Shown: positions 1 through 9,659 of the stretch, in pieces | How positions within the stretch are numbered: the stretch's first letter is position 1 | Layout: each line of letters opens with the position of its first letter | Assembly (NCBI RefSeq): GCF_014898055.3 | Contig: NW_023605194.1 | Location: 96,665,258 to 96,729,257 of the forward strand | Origin: Talpa occidentalis | Taxonomy: Eukaryota > Chordata > Mammalia > Eulipotyphla > Talpidae | DNA length: 64,000 bases | Direction of reading: 5' to 3' | The notes under the pieces: model-generated | What the model was told of the DNA's origin: nothing | Databases searched by the model: none | Seen by the model: only the letters and a program-made list of their open reading frames with translations | Position numbers and translations under genes: made by a program

Positions 1-255
1 GGAGGGGCAGGGACTGGGGCAGCACAGTCCGGGTCCGGCGCGGCGTGGGACCACGTGGAACAGGCGCTGAATCACTGCTGGGCCGTCTGCACCCCACCAC
101 CCCCATCCCCCGGCCCGGGGCCCGCAGTCCCCGCCTCCTCGGCCGCCGCCCCCACGGGGCGGGGCCCTGGCCCGGGACCAGCCGCCGCGGCTATAAATGG
201 GCTGCGGCGAGGCCAGCTGAACGCTGTGACAGCCATACACCCCGAGGCCTCCAAG
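1..255 (+). promoter_or_regulatory. NEFM: NEFM core promoter and 5' UTR
   Basis: This is a GC- and CpG-rich stretch ending at the NEFM start codon. A TATA box (TATAAAT, 192-198) lies about 60 bp before the ATG, so transcription should begin near 220-225 and leave a 5' UTR of roughly 35 nt. The CpG richness continues through exon 1, so promoter and first exon form one CpG island. An in-frame ATG at 55 exists but lies upstream of the TATA box and would not be in the mRNA. The window begins inside the promoter, so distal elements are missing. Confidence 0.8.
192..198 (+). promoter_or_regulatory. NEFM: TATA box of NEFM
   Basis: TATAAAT in a GC-rich context, 58 bp before the start codon at 256. 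Position and sequence fit a canonical TATA element for a strongly expressed neuronal gene. Confidence 0.75.
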
Positions 256-1335
256 ATGAGCTACACATTAGACTCGCTGGGCAACCCGTCCGCCTACCGG
301 CGGGTCACCGAGACCCGCTCGAGCTTCAGCCGGGTCAGCGGCTCCCCGTCCAGCGGCTTCCGCTCGCAGTCCTGGTCCCGCAGCTCGCCCAGCACCGTGT
401 CCTCCTCCTACAAGCGCAGCGCGCTCGGCCCTCGCCTCGCCTACAGTTCGGCTATGCTCAGCTCCGCCGAGAGCAGCCTCGACTTCAGCCAGTCCTCGTC
501 CCTGCTCAACGGCGGCTCGGGCCCGGGCGGCGACTACAAGCTGTCCCGCTCCAACGAGAAGGAGCAGCTGCAGGGGCTGAACGACCGCTTCGCGGGCTAC
601 ATCGAGAAAGTGCACTACTTGGAGCAGCAGAACAAGGAGATCGAGGCGGAGATCCAGGCGCTGCGGCAGAAGCAGGCATCGCAGGCTCAGCTGAGCGACG
701 CGTACGACCAGGAGATCCGCGAGCTGCGCACCACGCTCGAGATGGTGAACCACGAGAAGGCTCAGGTGCAGCTAGACTCCGACCACCTGGAGGAAGACAT
801 CCACCGGCTCAAGGAGCGCTTCGAGGAGGAGGCACGGCTGCGGGACGACACCGAGGCGGCCATCCGCGCGCTGCGCAAAGACATCGAGGAGGCGTCTATG
901 GTCAAGGTGGAGCTGGACAAGAAGGTGCAGTCGCTGCAGGATGAAGTGGCCTTCCTGCGGAGCAATCACGAGGAAGAGGTGGCCGATCTGCTGGCCCAGA
1001 TCCAGGCGTCGCACATCACGGTGGAGCGCAAAGACTACCTGAAGACAGATATCTCGTCGGCGCTGAAAGAGATTCGCTCCCAGCTCGAGTGCCACTCCGA
1101 CCAGAACATGCACCAGGCCGAAGAGTGGTTTAAGTGCCGCTACGCCAAGCTCACAGAGGCGGCCGAGCAGAACAAGGAGGCCATCCGCTCCGCCAAGGAA
1201 GAGATCGCAGAGTACCGGCGCCAGTTGCAGTCCAAGAGCATCGAGCTCGAGTCAGTGCGCGGCACCAAGGAGTCCCTGGAGCGGCAGCTCAGCGACATCG
1301 AGGAGCGCCACAACCACGACCTCAGTAGCTACCAG
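256..1335 (+). CDS. NEFM: NEFM exon 1 (head, coils 1A, 1B and most of coil 2)
   Basis: 360 complete codons from the ATG to the glutamine of DLSSYQ. The donor is CAG|GTAGGA, phase 0. Encodes the basic, Ser-rich head and the rod as far as the [11 protein letters not shown] segment. Reading through the donor would run to a stop near 1596 with proline/alanine-rich non-family sequence, confirming the exon end. Confidence 0.97.
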
Positions 1336-4300
1336 GTAGGAACGGCGGCTGCGCGGCCAGGCTGCGCCAGCGCCAGCGCCGCGCGCCCCCGACACCCTCG
1401 CGCGCGCCCCGGCGTCCACTCCGCGGCGCTCCCTGGTGGCCACTTGCCAAAGCGCGCGCGAGCCGCGGACCCAAGCCCCGGGCGCTACGGCACCCTAGTC
1501 GCTCCCGGCTTCTTCCACGCAGCATCTCCAGCCTCCAGCTCCCAAGTCCTACGGGCCCTTTTTCAAAAAATATGGTCCTTGCCTGGGAAGTTCTAGTTTT
1601 GCACGCTTGCATGTTGCAAGTCGGAGGTATACATTTAGGGAGTTGATAAAGCAGCAACTTTAGGATTGTAGGTGAAGAAAAGCATGTATTCGCAACTTTT
1701 CAGGCGGTGATGGAAAGAATCCTCAAAAGAGGCTTCAGCCCCAACGGGAAGGGCCAGGTCACCCTGAGGCTTACCCGAGCATGTATGTCTCCTGATGAGA
1801 CGTGATTTCGACCGCTGGTCTCCGTGCATCGTGTGTCTAAGAAAAGTCCTATTGTCTTACTGATCATGTTTGTTTACTTGAGAGTCCTTTACGTTTTTTT
1901 TTTTTAAGGGGTGGGGAGGTGGGGGGAACTGGGAGCGATGGCCCTTAGGTTTGCGGAGCTGGAGAGAGTCTGGAGGGGGGTGGTGCATGGTCTGTGAAAT
2001 TAGCTGCTGTTTGGAAGGTGATTCTGTGGGGACTCTGCGTCTGTTTCAGGACACCATCCAGCAACTGGAAAATGAGCTTCGGGGGACAAAGTGGGAAATG
2101 GCTCGTCATTTGCGAGAATACCAGGATCTCCTCAACGTCAAGATGGCTCTGGATATTGAAATTGCTGCGTACAGGTAGGGTGCTCACTGCGGACCCGGAC
2201 CCGGGCAAGATACAAACCGCACTGCAGAGGCGCTTCTGACAGAACCTTCACCACTAAAGTTAAAGTCACGGTTCGCAGCAGCCTTTCACCAGTGCCTGGT
2301 TTTTTAATTAATCAAAAAAAAAAAAAAAAAAAAAACCTTCCCCAAATTGCAAATGTGGTATTACCACTTTCTATACAGCCTTAAAAGGACACACATTAAT
2401 TGAAATAAAGTGTTTTGAATTAGGGGAGTGCCAATTAATTCCAATGCTGTAGTTAAACCTTCCCCCCCACCCAGTGACAATTGTTTTCCAAATGGTTGAA
2501 GACAACAGAGTTTTAGTTTTGAAAATTTCATCTAGTGGTTTCAGCTTTTCAACTTTATACTGTCAAGGACAAACACCAGGACATTTAATTTCTCTGTTTG
2601 TTTTGCAGCTTGCTATTGCCATCATCTGGCTGAGAATAGATGCAGATTAATAAATTATATATAGATAGAATTGTTTTAGAGCTAGTATGTGTTTTATATT
2701 ATATAATCCATTGTATGATATGTACATATATCTAGACCTAAAGACTTCCAACTATAGATTTAAAAATGCAGTAAGAGAAAGAAGAGATTATAGTTGTACT
2801 AGCTGATGGCACCAAGCTACGATTAAGCTCACAGAAGAAAATTCTTAACTAAACAGTTTTTCTACTACTACAGTTTTCCTACTATAAAGTCATTATAATA
2901 TTACAAGAATAAATTGCCCTCACAGAAATATGTCTTTTCAGGAAGCTGAATGATATTAAATAGACAATTTTTGATTAACTTGATACATCTATATTAGCAC
3001 CTAGCTAAGATATAAATATATCTGGCCTACTTTCTAGTATATGCTAAATAGTTTCATAAAAAAAATTTGAACACTACAAAGAAATTTAGTATGCATCCTA
3101 AAAGTCCAAATGTTCAAAAAGGTCACCGAAATGGTTTTTGGCCACTAGGGATCTTGTCAGCATATTCCTATTGCAACAGTGAGTGCCGCAGGGCTGAGAC
3201 TTGGTGGCTGGGTGTGGTCAGTGGACTCTTGGGTTTCCGTAGTTACAGTAGCGGGTGACTGGCTACTGGTCCTCCAGAATGCACCTCTGTCGCTGAATAT
3301 TCTACAACAGGCCAGTGAAATGATCGCAGGTATTGGCTTGGTGGAATATTTTATTTATGTGATTCTGTTTATTCAAAGGTACCTACTTCATTACCCATCC
3401 AGAGGGAGGCCAGGGAGACCCAATGAAGTTTTAATTATGTTTTGTCTTCTTTGATTCTCTATTTAGAAAACTCCTGGAGGGTGAAGAGACCAGATTTAGT
3501 ACATTTTCAGGAAGCATCACTGGGCCCCTGTATACACACCGACAGCCCTCAGTCACAATATCCAGTAAGATTCAGAAAACCAAGGTAGAGGCTCCTAAGC
3601 TAAAGGTCCAACACAAGTTTGTGGAGGAAATCATAGAAGAAACCAAAGTAGAAGATGAGAAGTCAGAAATGGAAGATGCCCTGGCCGCCATCGCCGAGGA
3701 GCTGGCCGTCTCCATGAAGGCGGAGACACAGGAAGAGGAGGGAGAAGGAAAAGAAGAGGAAGAAGAAGCTGAAGAAGACATTGTAGCTGCCAAAAAGTCT
3801 CCTGTGAAAGCTGCAGCACCTGAAGAAGCAGAAAAGGAGGAGGAAGGTCAAGAGGGAGAAGAGGAGGAGGAAGAAGAAGATGAAGGTGCAAAGTCAGACC
3901 AAGCGGAAGAAGGAGGATCCGAGAAGGAAGGTTCTAGCGAAAAAGAGGAAGGTGAGCAGGAAGAAGAAGGAGAAACAGAGGCTGAAGGTGAAGGAGAGGA
4001 AACTGAAGCTAAGGAAGAAAAGAAAAGAGAGGCAAAGAGTGGAGAAGTGAGTCCCAAGGAGGAGCTGGTGGCAGAAACCAAGGTGGAAAAGCCGGAGAAA
4101 GTCAAGTCGCCGGTGGCCAAATCTCCAGAGGCCAAATCTCCAGAGGCCAAATCTCCAGTGGCCAAATCTCCAGAGGCCAAATCTCCAGTGGCCAAATCTC
4201 CAGTGGCCAAATCTCCAGTGGCCAAATCTCCAGTGGCCAAATCACCGGTGGAAGAGGCTAAGCCAAAAGCAGAAGCTGCAGCTGGGAAAGGCGAGCAGAG

Positions 4301-4958
4301 AGAAGAAGAGAAAGTGGAGGAAGCAAAGAAAGAAGCCAAGGAAGTTCGCAAAGAAGAGAAGGAGGAGAAGAAGGAGGAGAAGCCAAAAGATGCGGCCGAG
4401 AAGAAGAAAGCAGAGTCCCCGTTAAAGGAGGTTGTGCAGGAGACGGTCACTGTCACCAAGTCAGTAAAGGTGAGCTTGGAGAAGGACGCCAAGGAGGAGG
4501 AGAAGCCGCAGCAGCAGGAGAAAGAGAAGGAGAAGGCAGAAGAGGAAGGAGGGAGTGAGGAGGAAGGCAGCGATCAAGGGTCCAGGGATTCCACGAAGGA
4601 AGACATAGCGGTTAATGGGGAGGTGGAAGGCAAAGAGGAGGATGAGCAGGAGACGAAGGAGAAGGGCAGTGGGGGAGAAGAGGAGAAAGGGGTCATCACC
4701 AACGGGCTAGACTTGAGCCCAGCAGATGAGAAGAAAGGGGATGACAGAAGTGAGGATAAAGTGGTGGTGACCAAAAAGGTAGAAAAAATCACCAGCGAGG
4801 GGGGAGATGGTGCTACCAAATACATCACTAAATCTGTAACCGTCACTCAAAAGGTCGAAGAGCATGAAGAGACCTTTGAGGAGAAGCTAGTGTCTACTAA
4901 AAAGGTAGAGAAGGTCACTTCGCACGCCATAGTAAAGGAAGTCACACAGAGTGACTAA
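256..4958 (+). CDS. NEFM: Neurofilament medium polypeptide (NF-M), three exons
   Basis: NF-M is a type IV intermediate filament subunit of axons. It co-assembles with NF-L and NF-H, and its phosphorylated tail controls filament spacing and axon calibre. CDS = join(256-1335, 2050-2174, 3467-4958), 2,697 nt, 898 residues plus stop. The start gives [10 protein letters not shown], the family's N-terminus. Serine-rich head about 1-100; rod about 101-410, with helix-initiation segment [19 protein letters not shown] and termination segment [27 protein letters not shown]; tail 411-898 with glutamate-rich blocks, one KSP near its start, a ten-unit KSP array (615-664), a Lys/Glu-rich block and the conserved terminus ending KEVTQSD. 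Human NF-M, from memory, has 916 residues; the difference lies mainly in the KSP region. NEFL is convergent about 12 kb downstream. No frameshift or stop is seen. C279 in the rod is unusual. Confidence 0.97.
1336..2049 (+). other. NEFM: NEFM intron 1
   Basis: 714-bp GT-AG intron. The acceptor reads CTGTTTCAG at 2041-2049. Its first 250 bp are still GC-rich; the rest contains a T run near 1896 and a G-rich patch around 1911-1980. No SINE or LTR is present. Confidence 0.92.
2050..2174 (+). CDS. NEFM: NEFM exon 2 (end of coil 2)
   Basis: 125-bp exon, residues 361 to the first two bases of codon 402. Encodes [20 protein letters not shown] onward to the ALDIEIAAY part of the rod-termination motif. 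The donor is CAG|GTAGGG. NEFL exon 2 has the same length and phase, which shows the shared ancestry of the two genes. Confidence 0.97.
2175..3466 (+). other. NEFM: NEFM intron 2
   Basis: 1,292-bp GT-AG intron, AT-rich, with a run of 22 A at 2314-2335. The acceptor is TCTCTATTTAG ending at 3466. No recognisable mobile element and no other gene. Confidence 0.92.
2314..2335 (+). repeat. Poly(A) run in NEFM intron 2
   Basis: 22 uninterrupted A residues with no SINE or L1 body upstream, so a bare homopolymer rather than a retrotransposon tail. Confidence 0.9.
3467..4958 (+). CDS. NEFM: NEFM exon 3 (rod end and whole tail)
   Basis: 1,492 bp. The first base completes Arg402, followed by [20 protein letters not shown]. 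The rest is the side-arm tail: E segments rich in EEE and KEE runs, the KSP array, a lysine/glutamate block, and the conserved C-terminal region from about the [20 protein letters not shown] stretch to the TAA stop at 4956-4958. Purine-rich on the coding strand, which produces a long meaningless antisense reading frame. Confidence 0.97.
4104..4253 (+). repeat. NEFM: Ten-unit 15-bp tandem repeat encoding KSP motifs
   Basis: Ten 5-residue units, residues 615-664, each starting with KSP: KSPVA six times, KSPEA three times and a final KSPVE. Units start at 4104, 4119, 4134, 4149, 4164, 4179, 4194, 4209, 4224 and 4239. The first and last units use other serine/proline codons (tcg ccg and tca ccg); the middle eight share tct cca. 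KSP serines are the sites phosphorylated by proline-directed kinases in neurofilament tails. Confidence 0.95.
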
Positions 4959-5450
4959 TACTTGAGTCCATTGCAAAAGGTTAAGCCATATGACAATTTC
5001 AAAATGCATGTGATTGACAGCTTCAAAACAGAACGGGTTCTCCCATGGGGGCTCCAGACATTGTATTTTACTTTGTGCAATATGAGGGAAATGCATGCAA
5101 GCTCAGGGTGCTCTCTCCTCAGTCTTTGGGGGATTCAAATGCATGATATTGTATGTACCTGGGGAATTGATCGATTTCCTAAACTGTTGGAAGGGGGGCA
5201 CTCAGGAGGGATGTCTTGAGATGTATTATGCAAAGAACCAACTGAGCCAAAAATAATAAATGAAACACAGAACTCTCTTAGCCTTAAGAAAGCTATATAT
5301 GAATAATTATGTTTACCTCACTGGTGCATTAAAAATGGACTTTTGTTCATGGGAGAACCTCGTTGACATGCACAGTTTGCAAACTTTCATTGATCGATGT
5401 TAAACGTCACAGCAGTATTTGCTCAATAAAGGTCATAACGGAAATATAGC
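4959..5450 (+). other. NEFM: NEFM 3' UTR
   Basis: About 490 nt from the stop codon to just past the AATAAA at 5425-5430. Another AATAAA lies at 5255-5260 and could give a shorter message. AT-rich, no repeats. Confidence 0.75.
5425..5430 (+). terminator. NEFM: NEFM poly(A) signal
   Basis: AATAAA in the context CTCAATAAAGGTC, about 470 nt after the stop. It is the last good signal before sequence turns into intergenic DNA. The exact cleavage site is inferred. Confidence 0.7.
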
Positions 5451-5925
5451 CGATTGCTTGGTGTTATGTGATTTTAAAGTGAAATCTCCACTACCTGGAC
5501 TTTTCTTTCTATAGAGGTGATTATTAGGGGGCTGCGGAGGGGTAGTCTGATGACCTGCATCTTTATCACTCTTTTCTTGAGAGTAATGACTTGGAAAATA
5601 TAACCACCAAGATAATTTTCAGCTGTCAAAAATCTTTACTTAGCCCAAACTTCAACCCCCAATTTTTAATTAAATATTTGAAATAAAATGAAATTATCAT
5701 ATAAAAAAGTAAAATTGGTGGGATAGATATCTTTGATCTTCAGGTGTTTGATCACAAACCAGAGCTCTGAGAATCTCAAGGTGAGAAGATAATAAAGGAG
5801 TGATAACTTGTTCCTGGGAGTTAGGACACAAAAGAACTCATGGTTTTATAACAATGTGCCCAGAAGAAGCAGCACTGAAATTACCAATATTCCTAACAAG
5901 AAGTACAGAGACATGGTGCTGGTTT

Positions 5926-5926
<1 letters not shown>

Positions 5927-5976
<50 letters not shown>
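5927..5976. repeat. (CA)25 microsatellite
   Basis: 25 perfect CA dinucleotides without interruption; a likely length-polymorphic locus about 500 bp past the end of NEFM. Confidence 0.95.
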
Positions 5977-5978
<2 letters not shown>

Positions 5979-6279
5979 AGCTCATGTGATACATTGATTC
6001 CTAACATGATTGGCAGATATTTATAAATTTAGTGGTTTACTATTTGGGGAAAATAATGTCAAAAATAAATGAAATATTCCTCTAGAATAAGGTAGATTGG
6101 AATCTCTGATATAAGCACTATGTAGTTTTAGATTTAAAAAATAAAGACCTGATCTTGACCAAAGAAATAATACTATTTATTCCCTTTTCAAAATATACCT
6201 GTTCCAGACCTTTAAGACTTTTCATCCTACACTAATTAATGTTTTTTGCACTAAGTTTTAGAAGCCATTTTTTAAGATA

Positions 6280-6480
6280 CCCGAGTTTTATTATTTTCTA
6301 AATTTATTAAAAGATCATTGATGTAACATTATGTAAGTTCTAGGGTACAATGTGATGATGTGATACATGTATATATTGTGAGATGCCTACACAGTCATAA
6401 GACACCCCACTTTTAATTCTTCACTATACCCAGGAAGCTAGTTGCTAATATCAATATTTGCAGTCGTGTTCCCAATCTGT
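6280..6480 (-). mobile_element. Probable old L1 3'-end fragment, antisense
   Basis: A T-rich start followed by the succession of phrases typical of old L1M 3' regions in antisense (a gtacaatgtgatgatgtgata-like core). Strongly diverged; recognised from pattern only. Confidence 0.4.
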
Positions 6481-7410
6481 AGACTTTTGCCAACTGTTGT
6501 TTTATTTTTGTTATATACACTTATCACTTTTACAATTATTTATTTACATTTTTAAAAAATTCATATTTTATATTAAAAAGCCAATTTTTCTGAAAAAATA
6601 ATGTCCATGACATCCAAGGCAAAACAGAATTTTTAAATATAATCAGAAATTTACACCAGTTATATAGAATTTAAAAATAAAATGTGTGACAAGGATACAG
6701 GATAGCTCCGGGGATGGAAGGATTAGATACAGAGGCAGGTGTTGGGAAGGAGCACCTGGGGTGACCCTTTCATGTTGTCATAGAACCAACTAAATAGAAC
6801 TTGGTGCAACTTCATTAGAAGTTCAGAAACAGAACAGACACTTGCCTCACCCCTTGGCCAGCAAAGGAAGAAGCACCTTGATTGACAGTTCCACAAAGAC
6901 TGACACCATGATGCAGAAGCATTACCCAATGAAAAGTCTGGAAGCTGTTGTCTGATGTTGGGACATAAGCCAGGTCTCTGCGATATGCTGGTTGAATTAC
7001 AACCATTACTATAAAAATACTCATATGTATATATCAAAAATCATCTCATCTGCCAGTACTGGCCCCTGAGTCTTCCACAGCTTAGAAGGCCCCTTTTTAG
7101 CATATAATGTTTTAAAATGACTGAGTCAATCAGCAACACTTCCCAGATAAGGACTAGAGACTGGTGCCCTCAGCTCCTAACTTTGTTTTCAACCATCTCA
7201 TTTTCTTTACTGAGAAGGAGATGACTGTAGTAATATTTCTACATATTCCAAAAGATGAACTACTATGTTGTCTTCTTTTAAAATAACAGGACAACATACT
7301 TTTAATAAGCCAGGCAAATGTTTCTATCAAATTTCTTGATGGACACATTAATTTAATAAATACTTATTGTAGACTCAATCCAGTGGGTGCAAAGATCTTT
7401 TCTGGAATTC

Positions 7411-7743
7411 GGGCTTCCCCCGTGGCACAGCGGTTGAGCGCTGGGTTGCGAAGATGCCCGCAGCCTCTGCAGCGCAGGTTCTATCCCCGGCTGCTCCCCG
7501 GCCACCAGAGGAGGGTCCCACATGGCACGCAGACCTCTCCTGCCGCCTGCTGCTCCCCTCAGCAGTGTACTTCGGTCCTTCTGCCTGCTCTGCTCCCCAC
7601 TCTGGCTCTGGTGAATTCTCTCAACCTCCTGCGCTTCTGACTGTGCCCAGTGCTTGTATGTATAGATAAATAAATAAATAGATAAATAGATAAATAAATA
7701 AATCTTAAAAAAAAAAGAAAAAAGAATAAAGTATTTTTAAAAA
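7411..7743 (+). mobile_element. tRNA-derived SINE, type 1, full length
   Basis: Reference description of the type 1 SINE: a tRNA-like head with A box (TGGCACAGCGG) and B box (near GGTTCTATCCC here, GGTTCGATCCC in better copies), a body with CCACCAGAGGAGGGTCCCAC and GCAGACCTCTCCTGCCGCC, then a TAAATAAATAAATCTTAAAA tail (AATAAA plus TCTT). It is flanked by a perfect 20-bp duplication, aaagatcttttctggaattc, at 7391-7410 and 7744-7763. Confidence 0.93.
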
Positions 7744-7887
7744 AAAGATCTTTTCTGGAATTCATACACCTTGCTGGCAGTGAGAGTTGTTATACTACGA
7801 TTTAAAGAAAAAAAAATTTAAGATTCATGAACATACTGTTCAAGTATGTTTGGTAGCAGGGAGAGACTATATTTAAAATTAAGCACA

Positions 7888-8186
7888 GGGCCTCCCTGGT
7901 GGCGCAGCGGTTGAGCACTGGGTTGCGAAGCTGCCCACAGCCTCTGCAGCGTCGGTTCGATCCCCGGCTGCTCCCCAGCCACCAGAGGAGGGTCCCGCAT
8001 GGTGTGCAGACCTCTCCTGCCGCTCACTGCTCCCCTCAGCAGTGTACTTCGGTCCTTCTGCCTGCTCTGCTCCCCACTCTGGCTCCGGTGAATTCTCTCA
8101 CCCTCCCACACTTCTGACTGTACCCAGTGCTTGTATAAATAAACAAACAAACAAACAAATAAATAAATAAATAAAAATAAATAAAA
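7888..8186 (+). mobile_element. tRNA-derived SINE, type 1, full length
   Basis: Clear A and B boxes (GGTTCGATCCC near 7954). Ends in a long (AAAC)n then (AAAT)n tail. Short flanking duplication, taagcaca, before 7888 and near 8188-8195. Confidence 0.9.
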
Positions 8187-8603
8187 CTAAGCACAAATCT
8201 CCAAGTGTTTAGGAAACTAGAACACCTTCTTCTCTGACTACAGTCAGTCCCTGGCTACAATAACAATAAGTCATTGGAAACAGAATTTCTACTTATCCAG
8301 TAGATTGCCTTAAAGATACTATTTTGTTTTAAATATTGTAAGAAGTAACAAAGCTAGCTGGTTCTCAAGTTTCAAATGTAAGGAAACTGAAGCACGGGGG
8401 TGGGGGACGTGGAAATCAACTTTCTTTAGGTCTCACAGTTAATAGAAAACAGAGAGGGGATTTAACCCAGATATTGCAGCTGCAGAGCACACAGCCCTAA
8501 CCTCTTTACCACACTGCCCCTCAATCCAACCATTGTGACCATCTTAGTTATAAGAAGGCGGTGCTGTGATCCCATCTTTCTTTGCAGATTAAAAACATGA
8601 TGC

Positions 8604-8862
8604 AGGGCCTCTCTGGTGGTGCAAGGGTTTAAGACGCAACCTTTGAAGTTATCCACAGTCACTGCAGCACGAGTTCGATCCCCAGCCAGGGAGCTACCCA
8701 CATGGCGCAGCAGACCTCTCCTGTCTTGCCTGCTGCTTCCCTCAGCAGTGTATTTCAGTAGATCCGTCTGTTCTGCTGCCCATTCTGTCTCTGGTGAATC
8801 CTCTCACCCCGCCATATCTGGCCTGTACCCCACTTCTTGTATGCATAAATAAATATTTTTTT
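8604..8862 (+). mobile_element. tRNA-derived SINE, type 2
   Basis: Reference description of the type 2 SINE: the head reads GGTGCAAGGGTTTAAGACGCA instead of the GGTTGAGCGCTGGGTTGCG of type 1; the body has CAGGGAGCTACCCACATGGC, GCAGCAGACC and TCTGGTGAATCCTCTCACCC; the end reads TTGTATGCATAAATAAATA. The two types share the same architecture and are clearly related subfamilies. Confidence 0.88.
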
Positions 8863-9434
8863 AAAATGATACAATGGCAAGACTTGCATCATAAGAATAT
8901 AATATCCAAATACAAAAATAAGAGGTGATTCCTTCTAATATGACAGCTTGTAGTGTACAAAAGTGTGGCAAACACTCTTCTCACGGTGACGTTAATATTT
9001 AGTGGAAAAGAAAAGTTGCCTTCTATTGTCAGTCAAGGCACAGGCACAGAACTAAAACATGGGGATGTCCTAACCCCATAGGAACTGAAGAAAAGCATTT
9101 GCTGAAAGCATTGAATTTTAAATTTGATCAAAGCCATAGGCACAGAATTTATTTAATTTGAAAATAAGAAATTAATTGGATAATTGATTTCCATGCATGT
9201 ACTTTCGATACAGATGGCAATTATAATGAGTTAACTACAGGATGTATAGAATATAAATATATAATACTCATGCATATCTCATCAGTGTATACATATATTC
9301 ATCAGTCATATAGAGAAAATATATGGTAGGAAACAATTGCATTTTTCACTGAAGCAAATTACAGAAACTGTTCAGACATCCAAAAATCCATCTACGTAAC
9401 CACAGGACTGAAAATTTTTCAAATGTAAATTATT
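8863..9434. other. Intergenic DNA without recognisable features
   Basis: AT-rich unique sequence; nothing identified. Confidence 0.5.
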
Positions 9435-9449
9435 AAAATACTATTGATA

Positions 9450-9644
9450 CTGGCGCGCAGACCTCTCCTGCCGCCCGCTGCTCCCCTCAGCAGTGTACTT
9501 CGGTCCTTCTGCCTGCTCTGCTCCCCGCTCTGGCTCTGGTGAATTCTCTCACCCTCCCGTGCTTCTGACTGTACCCAGTGCATGTATAAACAAACAAAAC
9601 AAACAAATAAATAAATAATACATGCCTCTTTAAATAAATTTTAA
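9450..9644 (+). mobile_element. tRNA-derived SINE, type 1, truncated at 5' end
   Basis: Starts within the body (GGCGCGCAGACCTCTCCTGC), so the whole tRNA head is missing. It has a target-site duplication aaaatactattgata at 9435-9449 and 9645-9659, so the truncation happened at insertion. The tail continues past the A-rich block with the extra segment acatgcctctttaaa before a final A-rich end. Confidence 0.88.
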
Positions 9645-9659
9645 AAAATACTATTGATA

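Larger units (their letters stand above)
5451..7390. other. Intergenic DNA, start of the NEFM-NEFL interval
   Basis: AT-rich sequence holding a CA microsatellite at 5927-5976 and an L1-like piece at about 6280-6480. The remainder shows no gene or repeat that I recognise. Confidence 0.6.

Noticed and set aside
55..255. Upstream in-frame ATG extending NEFM by 67 residues
   Set aside because: It lies before the TATA box at 192, and the extension has promoter-like proline/alanine composition unrelated to neurofilament heads. The family start MSYTL is at 256.
2314..2335. Poly(A) in NEFM intron 2 as the tail of a retroelement
   Set aside because: No SINE or L1 body and no target duplication next to it.
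3848..4492. 214-codon minus-strand frame across NEFM exon 3
   Set aside because: It is the antisense of the KSP and glutamate-rich tail; the repeated TGDLA units are just the complement of the 15-bp repeat.
5808..6026. 72-codon frame with a run of Thr-His
   Set aside because: Translation of the CA microsatellite.
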